From the NCBI RefSeq assembly GCF_900167135.1, contig NZ_FUWZ01000008.1, forward strand, positions 1 through 64,000: a stretch of DNA of 64,000 bases. Direction: 5' to 3'. Numbering within the stretch: the stretch's first letter is position 1; each line of letters begins with the position of its first letter. Below, piece by piece: positions 42,284 to 50,160 of the stretch. The DNA comes from Chitinophaga eiseniae (GTDB lineage: Bacteria > Bacteroidota > Bacteroidia > Chitinophagales > Chitinophagaceae). A program made the position numbers and the translations under genes. The notes under the pieces are model-generated. The model was not told the DNA's origin, made no database searches, and saw nothing but the letters and a program-made list of their open reading frames with translations.

Positions 42284-43363
42284 TTACATCCGGTAACAGA
42301 CCGCGTTGATATTCATCCCGGCGCCTACGGACGCGAATACGATCACGTCGCCCGGATGCAGGGTATGCTCCGGCAGCTCGCCTTTGCGGACCATGTCAAA
42401 CAGGGTGGGAATGGTAGCCACGGAGCTGTTGCCCAGCTCATGAATGTTCATGGGCATTACGCTGGCGAGGTCCGGTGCCAGGTCGTACAATTTGTACATT
42501 GCTTTGATGATCGCTTCATCCAGCTTTTCGTTGGCCTGATGGATGAATATTTTCTTTATCTGGGAAATGGGGATACCGGTAGCGTCTATGCAGGATTTGA
42601 TGGCTTCAGGCACATGTTTGAGGGCAAACTCGTACACCCGCCGTCCCTGCATTTTTACGTATTTGATACCACTATCGTCTTCAGGGGAGTTAGAGACGCC
42701 GGTGCTGATGTAGTTTAGTTCCTGTATCGCGTAGGTTTGCGCAGCAGAAGAGAGAATGCCCGGACCACCGGCCGTCGCCTCCGCGGCCTCCAGCACCATG
42801 GCGCCGGCGCCATCGCTGAAGATCATGCTGTCGCGGTCATGGCCGTCCAGCACTCGGCTCAACACCTCTGCCCCGATGACGAGGCACCGTTTGGCGACGC
42901 CTGCGCGGATGAAGGCATCGGCCTGTATGACGCCCTGTAGCCATCCGGGGCAGCCAAAGAGAATATCGTAAGCCACGCAGTTGGGATTACGGATACCCAG
43001 TATATGTTTTACACGGGCCGCCAGTGAAGGTACGGCGCCCGATTGTATAGAACCCTGTTCCACGTCCCCGAAGTTATGCGCCACAATCAGCTGATCGATG
43101 GTTTCGGGGTCTGTGCCGGCATCTTCCAGCGCTTTTTGCGCAGCCCACGCTGCAATTTCAGAGGTATGCTGATCATCCGTTACATAACGGCGCTCGCCAA
43201 TACCGGTGATCTGCCGGAACTTATTAACGATTTCTTCGCCCGGTGTGTCAATAACCACCTGCTGGGCATCATAAAAGCGATTGGGAATAAAATCCCTGTT
43301 CAGTTTAGCAACTGCGGGAATAAAGCTGCCGGATCCTTTAATAATAGTGTTGATCTTGTCCAA
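42284..43363 (-). CDS. 3-oxoacyl-ACP synthase III (KAS III) family protein
   Basis: A 359-residue thiolase-fold enzyme with the Cys-His-Asn triad: Cys138 in ILFGCPGW, His275 in FIHQAN and Asn312 in GNSSVAT. The motif SDGAGAMVLE and the C-terminal GAGMNINAVCYRM fit the family. KAS III enzymes condense acyl-CoA with malonyl-ACP; the Bacteroidota paralogue of this length may start branched or aryl chains. It diverges from the small SnoaL-like gene. No acyl carrier protein is seen next to it. Confidence 0.92.
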   Translation of the reverse strand: MDKINTIIKGSGSFIPAVAKLNRDFIPNRFYDAQQVVIDTPGEEIVNKFRQITGIGERRYVTDDQHTSEIAAWAAQKALEDAGTDPETIDQLIVAHNFGDVEQGSIQSGAVPSLAARVKHILGIRNPNCVAYDILFGCPGWLQGVIQADAFIRAGVAKRCLVIGAEVLSRVLDGHDRDSMIFSDGAGAMVLEAAEATAGGPGILSSAAQTYAIQELNYISTGVSNSPEDDSGIKYVKMQGRRVYEFALKHVPEAIKSCIDATGIPISQIKKIFIHQANEKLDEAIIKAMYKLYDLAPDLASVMPMNIHELGNSSVATIPTLFDMVRKGELPEHTLHPGDVIVFASVGAGMNINAVCYRM

Positions 43364-43654
43364 TGTCTGAGTTTAATTTTTTTGATAAAAAGGTAAATAG
43401 GTTCACAGTCCCTACACGCACTTCATCCGGTTGCAGGGCGGATGGCACGTACCCTTCTAATGCATATAGTGTGCAGAAAAAATCCTGCCGGCTTACCCGG
43501 CTAATCAGACTTCGAAAGCAAATATATCCACCTGAAGGTACTTTTTTTGACCGATAAAAACTAATACGAGCCGGACAATATCTGACCGCAGTGCCGGAAA
43601 GACGGCCCGATTTTTTGTTAACTTTAAATCCAAACACTTATAAACCATATCAAT

Positions 43655-44014
43655 ATGACAATCCAGGAAATCGCTCAACGCCTCGCGGCTTATTGCGAAA
43701 AGGAAGACTACACAGGCGCCCACAAAGAGCTGTATGCGGAAGACGCCATCAGCATTGAACCGGAAGCCATGGGTGGCTTTGAGAAAGAAACCAAAGGCCT
43801 GCAAAACATCATCCGTAAAGGAGAGCTGTTTATGGACCTGATAGAAGCATCCTATGGCGTAAAAATATCGCCTCCGCTCATCGCTGGTAATGCTATCGCT
43901 TTCACGCTTGCCATGGACACGAAGTTTAAAGGCAGAGAACGCGCTACCTTCGAAGAACTCTGCGTGTACGTGGTAAAAGACGGAAAGGTCATTTCAGAGC
44001 AATTCTTCTTTTGA
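43655..44014 (+). CDS. SnoaL-like/NTF2-fold protein
   Basis: A 119-residue protein of the SnoaL/ketosteroid-isomerase-like superfamily. EIAQRLAAYCEKEDYTGAHK and LYAEDAISIEPE form the usual helical N-terminus and first beta hairpin, and FEELCVYVVKDGKVISEQFFF is the C-terminal sheet. No catalytic residues can be assigned. It is a single gene between a divergent KAS III gene and a convergent hydroxylase gene, with a strong terminator after it. Confidence 0.85.
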   Translation: MTIQEIAQRLAAYCEKEDYTGAHKELYAEDAISIEPEAMGGFEKETKGLQNIIRKGELFMDLIEASYGVKISPPLIAGNAIAFTLAMDTKFKGRERATFEELCVYVVKDGKVISEQFFF

Positions 44015-44024
44015 ACTGAATACG

Positions 44025-44076
44025 CTCCTGAACAGAATAGCCCGGGGCCATTGCTCCGGGCTATTTTGTTCAGGAG
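44025..44076. terminator. Bidirectional terminator between convergent genes
   Basis: Outer stem CTCCTGAACA / TGTTCAGGAG (10 bp) and inner stem ATAGCCCGG / CCGGGCTAT (9 bp) form one long hairpin. It overlaps the last codons of the hydroxylase gene at 44070. Confidence 0.85.
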
Positions 44077-45071
44077 ACGGCAGCCGCCGACATCTCCTCC
44101 TCGTACGCTTTCCTGACCACCTTCGCCGTCTTATGATCGCCGGTATGGCTCCATCCAGGCGGCATAACGATATACAGCAGTTTGTTGACAATTCCCGGCG
44201 CCCTGCGGATATCTTTCCACAGACAGTACAGCTCACCAAAATAGACATCCAGCAAATTTCCCGGATTCATCTCCCGGGTGATACCATACTGTATCTTCAC
44301 CTCTTTTTTCTCCGGCTGGAAAGTGCCAAATACCTTATCCCATATATTGAGCAGGTTGCAAAAATTGGTATCCATATATTCCGGGTTCTTCGCATGGTGT
44401 ACCCGGTGGTACGACGGCGTAAGTATAATCCGGTTCAGGAACCCCATCCTGCCGTCCGGCAGAATGTTCTCCCCCACATGGATAAAGGCGCCCCAGGTGC
44501 CGTCTATAAACATGATCAGGAACAACATCGGCGGGTTCACACCGGCCAGTATACAGATGGAAGTGCGGATCACGTCCGCATACGGCGCCTCCAGGAAAAA
44601 GTGCGCATAGGTAACAGACAGGTTCATCGCCACCGGCGCATGGTGCGTGGAATGCAGACACCAGAAAATACGGACCTTATGCCCCAGGTAGTGATAAATA
44701 AAATGAGCGAACTCCCATATCACATAGCCATAGATAAACCAATACCAGGTAAACGTGGTCTGAAAGGGCGCTATTTTCTCAAATACCCCGATACAAAATG
44801 CGATGGCAGCTATGGAAATAAACCGGGAGATAAATCGATTAAGCACAAAGATCAGAAAAGGAATTTTGTAGTCTTCTATCTTAAAACGCTTGTAAATCAA
44901 TGCACGGGTGATTTCTATCAGCAACAGCAACGGGATCACCGGTGAGATCACCCAAAGGATACCGTTGAATGTGAGCAACGAGGAATAATTGCCGGTACGG
45001 TACAGTTCAAGGAGGTTTCCGATACCCAGGAAAGAAATCACCTCCTGGTACAAAGTCTGGAAAATGGCCAT
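44070..45071 (-). CDS. Sterol desaturase/fatty acid hydroxylase superfamily protein
   Basis: A 333-residue membrane protein. Four or more hydrophobic segments flank the diiron His clusters HFIYHYLGH, CLHSTHHAP and YHRVHHAKN, the HX3-4H and HX2-3HH patterns of the superfamily. Members hydroxylate or desaturate lipids or carotenoids using O2 in the inner membrane. Which lipid is used here cannot be told. The gene diverges from the alpha/beta hydrolase at 45162. Confidence 0.92.
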   Translation of the reverse strand: MAIFQTLYQEVISFLGIGNLLELYRTGNYSSLLTFNGILWVISPVIPLLLLIEITRALIYKRFKIEDYKIPFLIFVLNRFISRFISIAAIAFCIGVFEKIAPFQTTFTWYWFIYGYVIWEFAHFIYHYLGHKVRIFWCLHSTHHAPVAMNLSVTYAHFFLEAPYADVIRTSICILAGVNPPMLFLIMFIDGTWGAFIHVGENILPDGRMGFLNRIILTPSYHRVHHAKNPEYMDTNFCNLLNIWDKVFGTFQPEKKEVKIQYGITREMNPGNLLDVYFGELYCLWKDIRRAPGIVNKLLYIVMPPGWSHTGDHKTAKVVRKAYEEEMSAAAVS

Positions 45072-45131
45072 AACAGGATAATTAAAAAAGATCAGTAACG
45101 CGGAAAAACTTCTCCCGGAAAATAATATAAA

Positions 45132-45152
45132 TTCGGGAAGATTTTACCCGAA
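45132..45152. promoter_or_regulatory. Short inverted repeat in a divergent promoter region
   Basis: TTCGGG at 45132-45137 and CCCGAA at 45147-45152, spaced by 9 bases, lie 10 bases before the ATG of the hydrolase gene. It may be an operator or a 5' hairpin; the symmetry is short. Confidence 0.3.
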
Positions 45153-45161
45153 ATTGTTCTT

Positions 45162-46070
45162 ATGAGAAAATTTTCCATCCTGCTGGCTTTACTATTGTCT
45201 GCAACCCTCCTCAGCTCCGCCCAGACTACCGATTCCATCCGTACCTCCTGGGGACACCTGTACTATCATCTTTATGGCAAAGGAGAACCGGTCCTTGTAT
45301 TATCCGGCGGACCGGGCAATTCCTGCCTGCAACAGGCGGGCGTGGCAACGGAACTGGGCAAAACGCACCAGGCCATCCTGCTGGAACAAAGAGGCACCGG
45401 CCTTTCCATACCGGTGCCGCTGGACTCCACCACCATCAACCTGAAAGCGGCCGTCGACGATGTGCGCCTGTTGCTGGACCATCTGCGCCTTCCCCGCGTG
45501 ACCATCTACGGCCATTCCTGGGGCGCCATGCTGGCCATGAACTTCGCCGTTACCTACCCGCAGCGGGTGAAGAAACTGGTGCTCGCCTGCCCCGGCTATT
45601 ACAAATTCGATCCCGGCTTTTTTGCCACCCACATCAACAACCTCAAGGTGAGAATGGGCCTGTCTGACATCAGCCGCTATGATTCACTCGAAAAGAAAAT
45701 CAGCGCACGTCAGGCCACCAAAGCAGATTCAGCTGAATACAACCGCATCATCCGCATGTCCTATATCTTTGACAAAAGGATGATCGACAGCATGCTCAAA
45801 CAAATCGATGTAGCACCTTCCAACACCACCATGCAGGGACTCATGATCCAGGACCTGAACCGCATCCACTATGATCTGAGTAAAACCCTGCCCCGGTACA
45901 AAGGCCCTATGTACGTGATCGGCGGCGCACAGGACGCCCTGTCATTCTATACCTACGAGCTGAAACAAATACACCCCGCAGCCATCCTTTACTGGATACA
46001 GGGCTCCGGCCATTTCCCCATGTTTGAACAACAAAAGGCATTCTTTGAAACGCTGAAAAAAACATTGTAA
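45162..46070 (+). CDS. Secreted alpha/beta hydrolase, proline iminopeptidase-like
   Basis: A 302-residue protein with a signal peptide (SILLALLLSATLLSSAQ). The fold is alpha/beta hydrolase: VLSGGPGNSC is the oxyanion HGGPG-type loop of the S33 peptidase group, LEQRGTGLS matches its DQRGxGxS motif, and GHSWGAML carries the nucleophile Ser. An acidic residue and the C-terminal His in GSGHFPM complete the triad. It probably acts in the periplasm on small peptides or esters. Its stop overlaps a potential ATG (TAATG) of the metallophosphoesterase frame. Confidence 0.88.
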   Translation: MRKFSILLALLLSATLLSSAQTTDSIRTSWGHLYYHLYGKGEPVLVLSGGPGNSCLQQAGVATELGKTHQAILLEQRGTGLSIPVPLDSTTINLKAAVDDVRLLLDHLRLPRVTIYGHSWGAMLAMNFAVTYPQRVKKLVLACPGYYKFDPGFFATHINNLKVRMGLSDISRYDSLEKKISARQATKADSAEYNRIIRMSYIFDKRMIDSMLKQIDVAPSNTTMQGLMIQDLNRIHYDLSKTLPRYKGPMYVIGGAQDALSFYTYELKQIHPAAILYWIQGSGHFPMFEQQKAFFETLKKTL

Positions 46071-46216
46071 TGATTGCGGGCCCGCGGACCTGTGAATTTT
46101 CGGATTCGCAGCCCACGGCGTGGGCCCTGGGCTGCGCCGTTCGGACCCGCGCGCCGGATAGGTTGCCACAATATGAAAATTTCTATTATCTTGTTGCCCA
46201 AGTTAATCTAAACCCG

Positions 46217-47326
46217 TTGTCAAATCCAATTAAAAGAGCATTGGCCCGGCTGGTAATCCGGATGTCTGACCGCCTGTCATCCCGCCCGGACAAAAATGCG
46301 GTATTCAAATCCCTGTCGCAACTGCACGACCGTATCCTGAAAGGGAAAAAGGATAGCGGCTTGCTGGTGCCGTTTGACCTGCAACAGGGCCGTTTCATTA
46401 TTTTCTCCGACCAGCATAAAGGCTGCCGGGATGCCGCTGATGACTTCAAAAGCGCGGCAGACGCCTATATAGATGCCCTGCAACATTATTACGATCATGG
46501 CTATACGTTGATTAACCTGGGCGATTGCGAAGAACTCTGGGAAAACAAGCCCTCGGCTGTGATGCAATACAACAACCCGCCGCTACAGGCTGAGGCACGT
46601 TTTCTTCAGAAGAAACGTTACTACCGCATCTTCGGTAACCATGACCTGGAATGGTATTACGTAGTGCCCCGCCGCCAGTTCCTGCAACCGCTGTTTGGCA
46701 AAAAACTGCGGGTTTACGAAGGACTGGTACTACAAACGCAGTATAACGGCAACGCCCATAGGATTTTTCTGGCGCATGGCCATCAGGGCGACAAACGAAG
46801 CGACGGCAATGCCTTCAGCAAGTGGTTTGTGGCAGCCATCTGGACGCCGGTGCAACGATTCCTGGATATACATCCCGATACCCTGGCAGCATCCTTTGAC
46901 CTCGTAGACGCCCACAACATCATTATGTATGAATGGAGCGTGCAGCTACCACGCACATTATTTATCTCCGGTCATACACACAAACCTGTCTTTGCCTCGC
47001 TGGACCATATTGACCGGCTCAGCAAACAACTGGAACGGGCCATGGCGGATAATGACCAGAACGCCATCACCGCGCTGCAAGCCGAGCTGCGCCGGCGGCA
47101 GGAGGAATATGCCGGTAAACAGTTTGTTAAAACCATGGCCTTTCCCACCTATTTCAACACCGGCTGCTGCTGCTTCAGCGATGGCGACATCACTGGCATA
47201 GAGATCGCCGACGGCTTCGTCCGCCTCATCAAATGGAGCCGTAAAAACAATACCGCTACCCATCGCAGCGTGCTGGAGGAAGCTCCCCTGTACTATCTTT
47301 TTGATCAGCTTCAGCCCGGCGCCTAA
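46217..47326 (+). CDS. Metallophosphoesterase
   Basis: About 369 residues. The frame stays open back to 46070, but the first 49 codons are GC-rich and contain a hairpin near 46108-46136 and no homologous-looking protein, so I prefer the TTG at 46217 or the ATG at 46262. Calcineurin-type motifs appear in order: FSDQHKG (DxH), NLGDCEELWEN (GDxxE), FGNHDLEW (GNHD), LAHGHQGD and SGHTHKP. These bind a dimetal centre and hydrolyse phosphomono- or diesters. The protein is likely cytoplasmic or membrane-peripheral, and its substrate is unknown. Confidence 0.85.
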   Translation: MSNPIKRALARLVIRMSDRLSSRPDKNAVFKSLSQLHDRILKGKKDSGLLVPFDLQQGRFIIFSDQHKGCRDAADDFKSAADAYIDALQHYYDHGYTLINLGDCEELWENKPSAVMQYNNPPLQAEARFLQKKRYYRIFGNHDLEWYYVVPRRQFLQPLFGKKLRVYEGLVLQTQYNGNAHRIFLAHGHQGDKRSDGNAFSKWFVAAIWTPVQRFLDIHPDTLAASFDLVDAHNIIMYEWSVQLPRTLFISGHTHKPVFASLDHIDRLSKQLERAMADNDQNAITALQAELRRRQEEYAGKQFVKTMAFPTYFNTGCCCFSDGDITGIEIADGFVRLIKWSRKNNTATHRSVLEEAPLYYLFDQLQPGA

Positions 47327-47387
47327 ACGATCCGTTAATTGCAATTTCTTTAGCAAAGCGGCAAGAACAATAAAAAATACTGAAGTG

Positions 47388-47765
47388 CTATGATTGCAGC
47401 ACTGAAAGGATATTCCCCGCGGGGTCTGCAAACCAGGCGATAGCCATCCCCCGCTCTTTATCCCGGAAAATGCCTTTTTCATCGGTTCCTATTTCACCTT
47501 CATATTGCAGGAAACGGATGCCTTTCTGCGTAAGCTGTTCCACAGCATCATCCACATTGTCTACAATGAAGTTCAGCACCGTAAAGGTTGCCGGTTCGTG
47601 ATCAGGCTTGGAATACAGAAACACTTTGGGTCCGCTGTCTACCTTTAACTCCAGTCCCTCGGCTGTTTCGGAGACAGCCAATCCTACTTTGTCATGGTAA
47701 AACTGTTTGGCCTGCTGCAGATCATTGACGGAAAAGCTGCTGAAGGCTCCTGCATGTTTAAGCAT
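47388..47765 (-). CDS. VOC family (glyoxalase/bleomycin-resistance-like) protein
   Basis: A 125-residue protein with the two beta-alpha-beta-beta-beta units of the VOC fold: FSSFSVNDLQQAKQFYHDKV at the N-terminus and GMAIAWFADPAGNILSVLQ at the C-terminus. Candidate metal ligands (for example Glu in GEIGTDEKG) are not certain. Enzymes of this fold include glyoxalases, dioxygenases and antibiotic-binding proteins. It is a single gene. Confidence 0.9.
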   Translation of the reverse strand: MLKHAGAFSSFSVNDLQQAKQFYHDKVGLAVSETAEGLELKVDSGPKVFLYSKPDHEPATFTVLNFIVDNVDDAVEQLTQKGIRFLQYEGEIGTDEKGIFRDKERGMAIAWFADPAGNILSVLQS

Positions 47766-47877
47766 AAGCTAAGGTTTTAAAAAATGAGGAATACCTCTGC
47801 TCCACAATTTTTTAACCAGAAAACGCATCGCTCAGGATGAGGTCGCAATTTTTAGGGTTATTTGTAAAAATAAAAAA

Positions 47878-47912
47878 GGCAGCAGGCCATTAACCATACA
47901 ACACCTGCTGCC
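47878..47912 (-). terminator. Terminator of the glycan-utilisation operon
   Basis: Perfect 9-bp stem GGCAGCAGG / CCTGCTGCC followed on the minus strand by TTTTTTATTTTTAC. It is 21 bases after the NagB-type gene stop and ends the operon that begins with SusC. Confidence 0.85.
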
Positions 47913-47932
47913 TGTAAGCCACCAATGCTGCC

Positions 47933-48664
47933 TTATGCCAGCAGTGCCGCTGCTGCAGTATCGAGATAAAAGGTACAATGCGGATGTTGTTGCAGAATAC
48001 TGGCCGGGAACAGGTTGCTCACCGGTTGTTCCAGGCTGTTTTTGACAGCCCTCGCCTTTCTTTCGCCAGGCACGGAACAGATGATCTGTTTAGACAGCAT
48101 AATCTGATGTACCGACATGCTGATGGCCTGCGCCGGTACATCGGCCGCTGTTGCAAACCACCCTTCGTTGGCCTGCTGTTGCCGGCAGGCATCATCGAGG
48201 TTGACCACCAGGTAGGGCGCTTTGGTGGTAAAATCGGCCGGAGGATCATTAAAAGCGAGGTGGCCGTTCTCTCCTACGCCCACCAGGGCTACATCTATAG
48301 GATGCGCCTGTATCAAGGCCGCCAGCCGGGCGATTTCTGCCTCGGGATCTGTTTCTCCGTCGATCAGATAAGCAGCTTTCAGCGGGCTCACCTCTTGCAG
48401 AAAACGTTCTTTCAGGTATTTCCGGAAGCTGGCCGGGTGCGTCACCGGCAGCCCGATATATTCGTCGAGGTGGAACATCACCACCTTGCTCCAGTCGATG
48501 TCTGCCGTTATCAGTTCACGAAGGGTTTCAAACTGACTGGTACCGGTGGCGAGGATCACGTTCGCCTGTCCTTCTTCATGGATAGCCTGGTTGATCAGGG
48601 CAGCCGCATCCTGGCCGGCTGTCACCCCTAATTCCTGCGGGTTGTTGGATCGGATGATTTTCAT
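47933..48664 (-). CDS. Glucosamine/galactosamine-6-phosphate deaminase (NagB-type)
   Basis: A 243-residue protein with the hexosamine-6-phosphate isomerase fold. Conserved segments are LATGTSQFETL (phosphate loop), FHLDEYIGL with catalytic Asp, VALVGVGENGHLAFNDPP and the C-terminal region QIICSVPGERKARAVKNSL. The enzyme converts an amino sugar 6-phosphate to the keto-hexose phosphate and ammonia. It is the last gene of the SusC/SusD/GH109 operon. With an N-acetylgalactosaminidase in that operon, galactosamine-6-phosphate is a reasonable substrate, but the sequence does not separate Glc from Gal forms. Confidence 0.9.
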   Translation of the reverse strand: MKIIRSNNPQELGVTAGQDAAALINQAIHEEGQANVILATGTSQFETLRELITADIDWSKVVMFHLDEYIGLPVTHPASFRKYLKERFLQEVSPLKAAYLIDGETDPEAEIARLAALIQAHPIDVALVGVGENGHLAFNDPPADFTTKAPYLVVNLDDACRQQQANEGWFATAADVPAQAISMSVHQIMLSKQIICSVPGERKARAVKNSLEQPVSNLFPASILQQHPHCTFYLDTAAAALLA

Positions 48665-48716
48665 GTATATGCTTTTTTTAGTCGTGACGATTGAATTGTT
48701 CGTTTCCGGGAGATGA

Positions 48717-50159
48717 TCACCTTTTGTTCACTACGCCGGTGGTGCCACCCTGTGCCAGGGAGATATCTACCGGCTGGTTTTTCTTCCACGATCCCCCGGT
48801 GAAATCAGGGACATCAATGGAATTGGAGCGGTGGCCGACAGACCATTCACTGAGCGGCCATACGGCGCTCCAGGTGGCGGCGTCATAGACGTCCATGTCC
48901 ATCGGCAAGCCATTGCGCAAACAGTCGATCAGGCGCCAGTCCATCATAAAGTCCATGCCGCCGTGACCCCCCACCTGTTTGGCCATCTCTCCTACTTTGC
49001 GGACGATGGCCGGCATATACTGCTCTTCCAGTTTTTTGAAATCGGCGTCGTTGAGCCATCCTTCATGGCTGGTGGCGATACGGGCGGGCAACGGATATTT
49101 CTGCGCGGTGGCTTTGGTGCCACTGACCAGGTGAATGCGGGAGTAGGGCCGCGGGGAGGTCACGTCATGCTGCACCATAATGGTTTTGCCTTTACGCGTG
49201 CGGATCGTGGATACATTCATGTTACCCCGGAAATGGGCGTTGGTGAACTGCTGAAAGAAATTATCTTTTGCTGCCAGTTCCACCGCGCGGTCATGCATCA
49301 TAAAATCGTTGGACGAAACAGACACCAGGTACTCCATGCTGTCGCCCCGGTTGATATTGAGCACCTGGCATACCGGTCCCAGTCCATGTGTAGGATAGAG
49401 ATTGCCGTTATGTTTGGCGTTTTCGCGGAGGCGCCAGTTGTCATACCGTTTTGTTCTGTCGAACATGCTTTCGAAGATATCGTGGATATAGGCGCCTTCG
49501 CAGTGGATGATTTCTCCGAAGAAGCCCTGGCGGGCCATGTTAAGGGTAAGCAGTTCAAAAAAATCGTAGCAGCAGTTCTCCAGCATCACGCAGTGTTTGC
49601 GGGTGCGTTCGGATGTTTCCACGAGGCGCCAGCAGTCTTCCAGCGTATAGGCAGCCGGTATTTCCGTGGCCACATGTTTGCCGTGTTCCATGGCGTATAC
49701 GGCGATGGGCGTATGCAGTTCCCATGGGGTGGCGATATATATCAGGTCGATATCGTCCCGTTCGCACATTTTTTTCCAGGCATCGGCGGAACCCGTGTAT
49801 TCGTGGGGGTGATAGCCGCTATTGGCGATCCGTTTTTTGGCTTCCGCTATTTTTTCCGGGCGGATGTCGCAGAGGGCTTTTATTTCGATGCCCTGCAGCC
49901 AGGTGATACGCTCCACGGCCGCCCCGCCCCTGTTGCCCAGTCCAACGTACCCGATGCGGACGGTATCGATTTTGGGTGCGGCATAGCCGCACATATTAAA
50001 GCGTTGCTTACGGGCTTGTTGCGCCTGTTGCAGCAGGTTGTCCGGTATACCGGCGGCATGGGCTGTTCCGATGCCCGGCAATACGGCGCTGCCGGTAAGA
50101 CCGATACCGGCGAGGCCCGCCAGTTTGAGAAAATCCCTGCGGTTATTTTTCATATGCAT
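48717..50159 (-). CDS. Gfo/Idh/MocA oxidoreductase, GH109-type glycosidase
   Basis: A 480-residue protein. A Tat signal (NNRRDFLKLAGLAGIGLTG) opens it. The Rossmann domain has IGYVGLGNRGGAAVERI, CDIRPEKIAEAKK and ATPWELHTPIAVYAMEHGKH. The catalytic half has GNLYPTHGLGPV, GGHGGMDFMMDWR and YDAATWSAVWPLSEWSV, which match GH109 NAD-dependent alpha-N-acetylgalactosaminidases. These oxidise C3, eliminate the aglycone and use tightly bound NAD. The protein is exported folded with its cofactor through Tat, consistent with periplasmic action. It sits in the SusC/SusD operon, one base from the hydrolase gene. Confidence 0.88.
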   Translation of the reverse strand: MHMKNNRRDFLKLAGLAGIGLTGSAVLPGIGTAHAAGIPDNLLQQAQQARKQRFNMCGYAAPKIDTVRIGYVGLGNRGGAAVERITWLQGIEIKALCDIRPEKIAEAKKRIANSGYHPHEYTGSADAWKKMCERDDIDLIYIATPWELHTPIAVYAMEHGKHVATEIPAAYTLEDCWRLVETSERTRKHCVMLENCCYDFFELLTLNMARQGFFGEIIHCEGAYIHDIFESMFDRTKRYDNWRLRENAKHNGNLYPTHGLGPVCQVLNINRGDSMEYLVSVSSNDFMMHDRAVELAAKDNFFQQFTNAHFRGNMNVSTIRTRKGKTIMVQHDVTSPRPYSRIHLVSGTKATAQKYPLPARIATSHEGWLNDADFKKLEEQYMPAIVRKVGEMAKQVGGHGGMDFMMDWRLIDCLRNGLPMDMDVYDAATWSAVWPLSEWSVGHRSNSIDVPDFTGGSWKKNQPVDISLAQGGTTGVVNKR

Positions 50160-50160
50160 A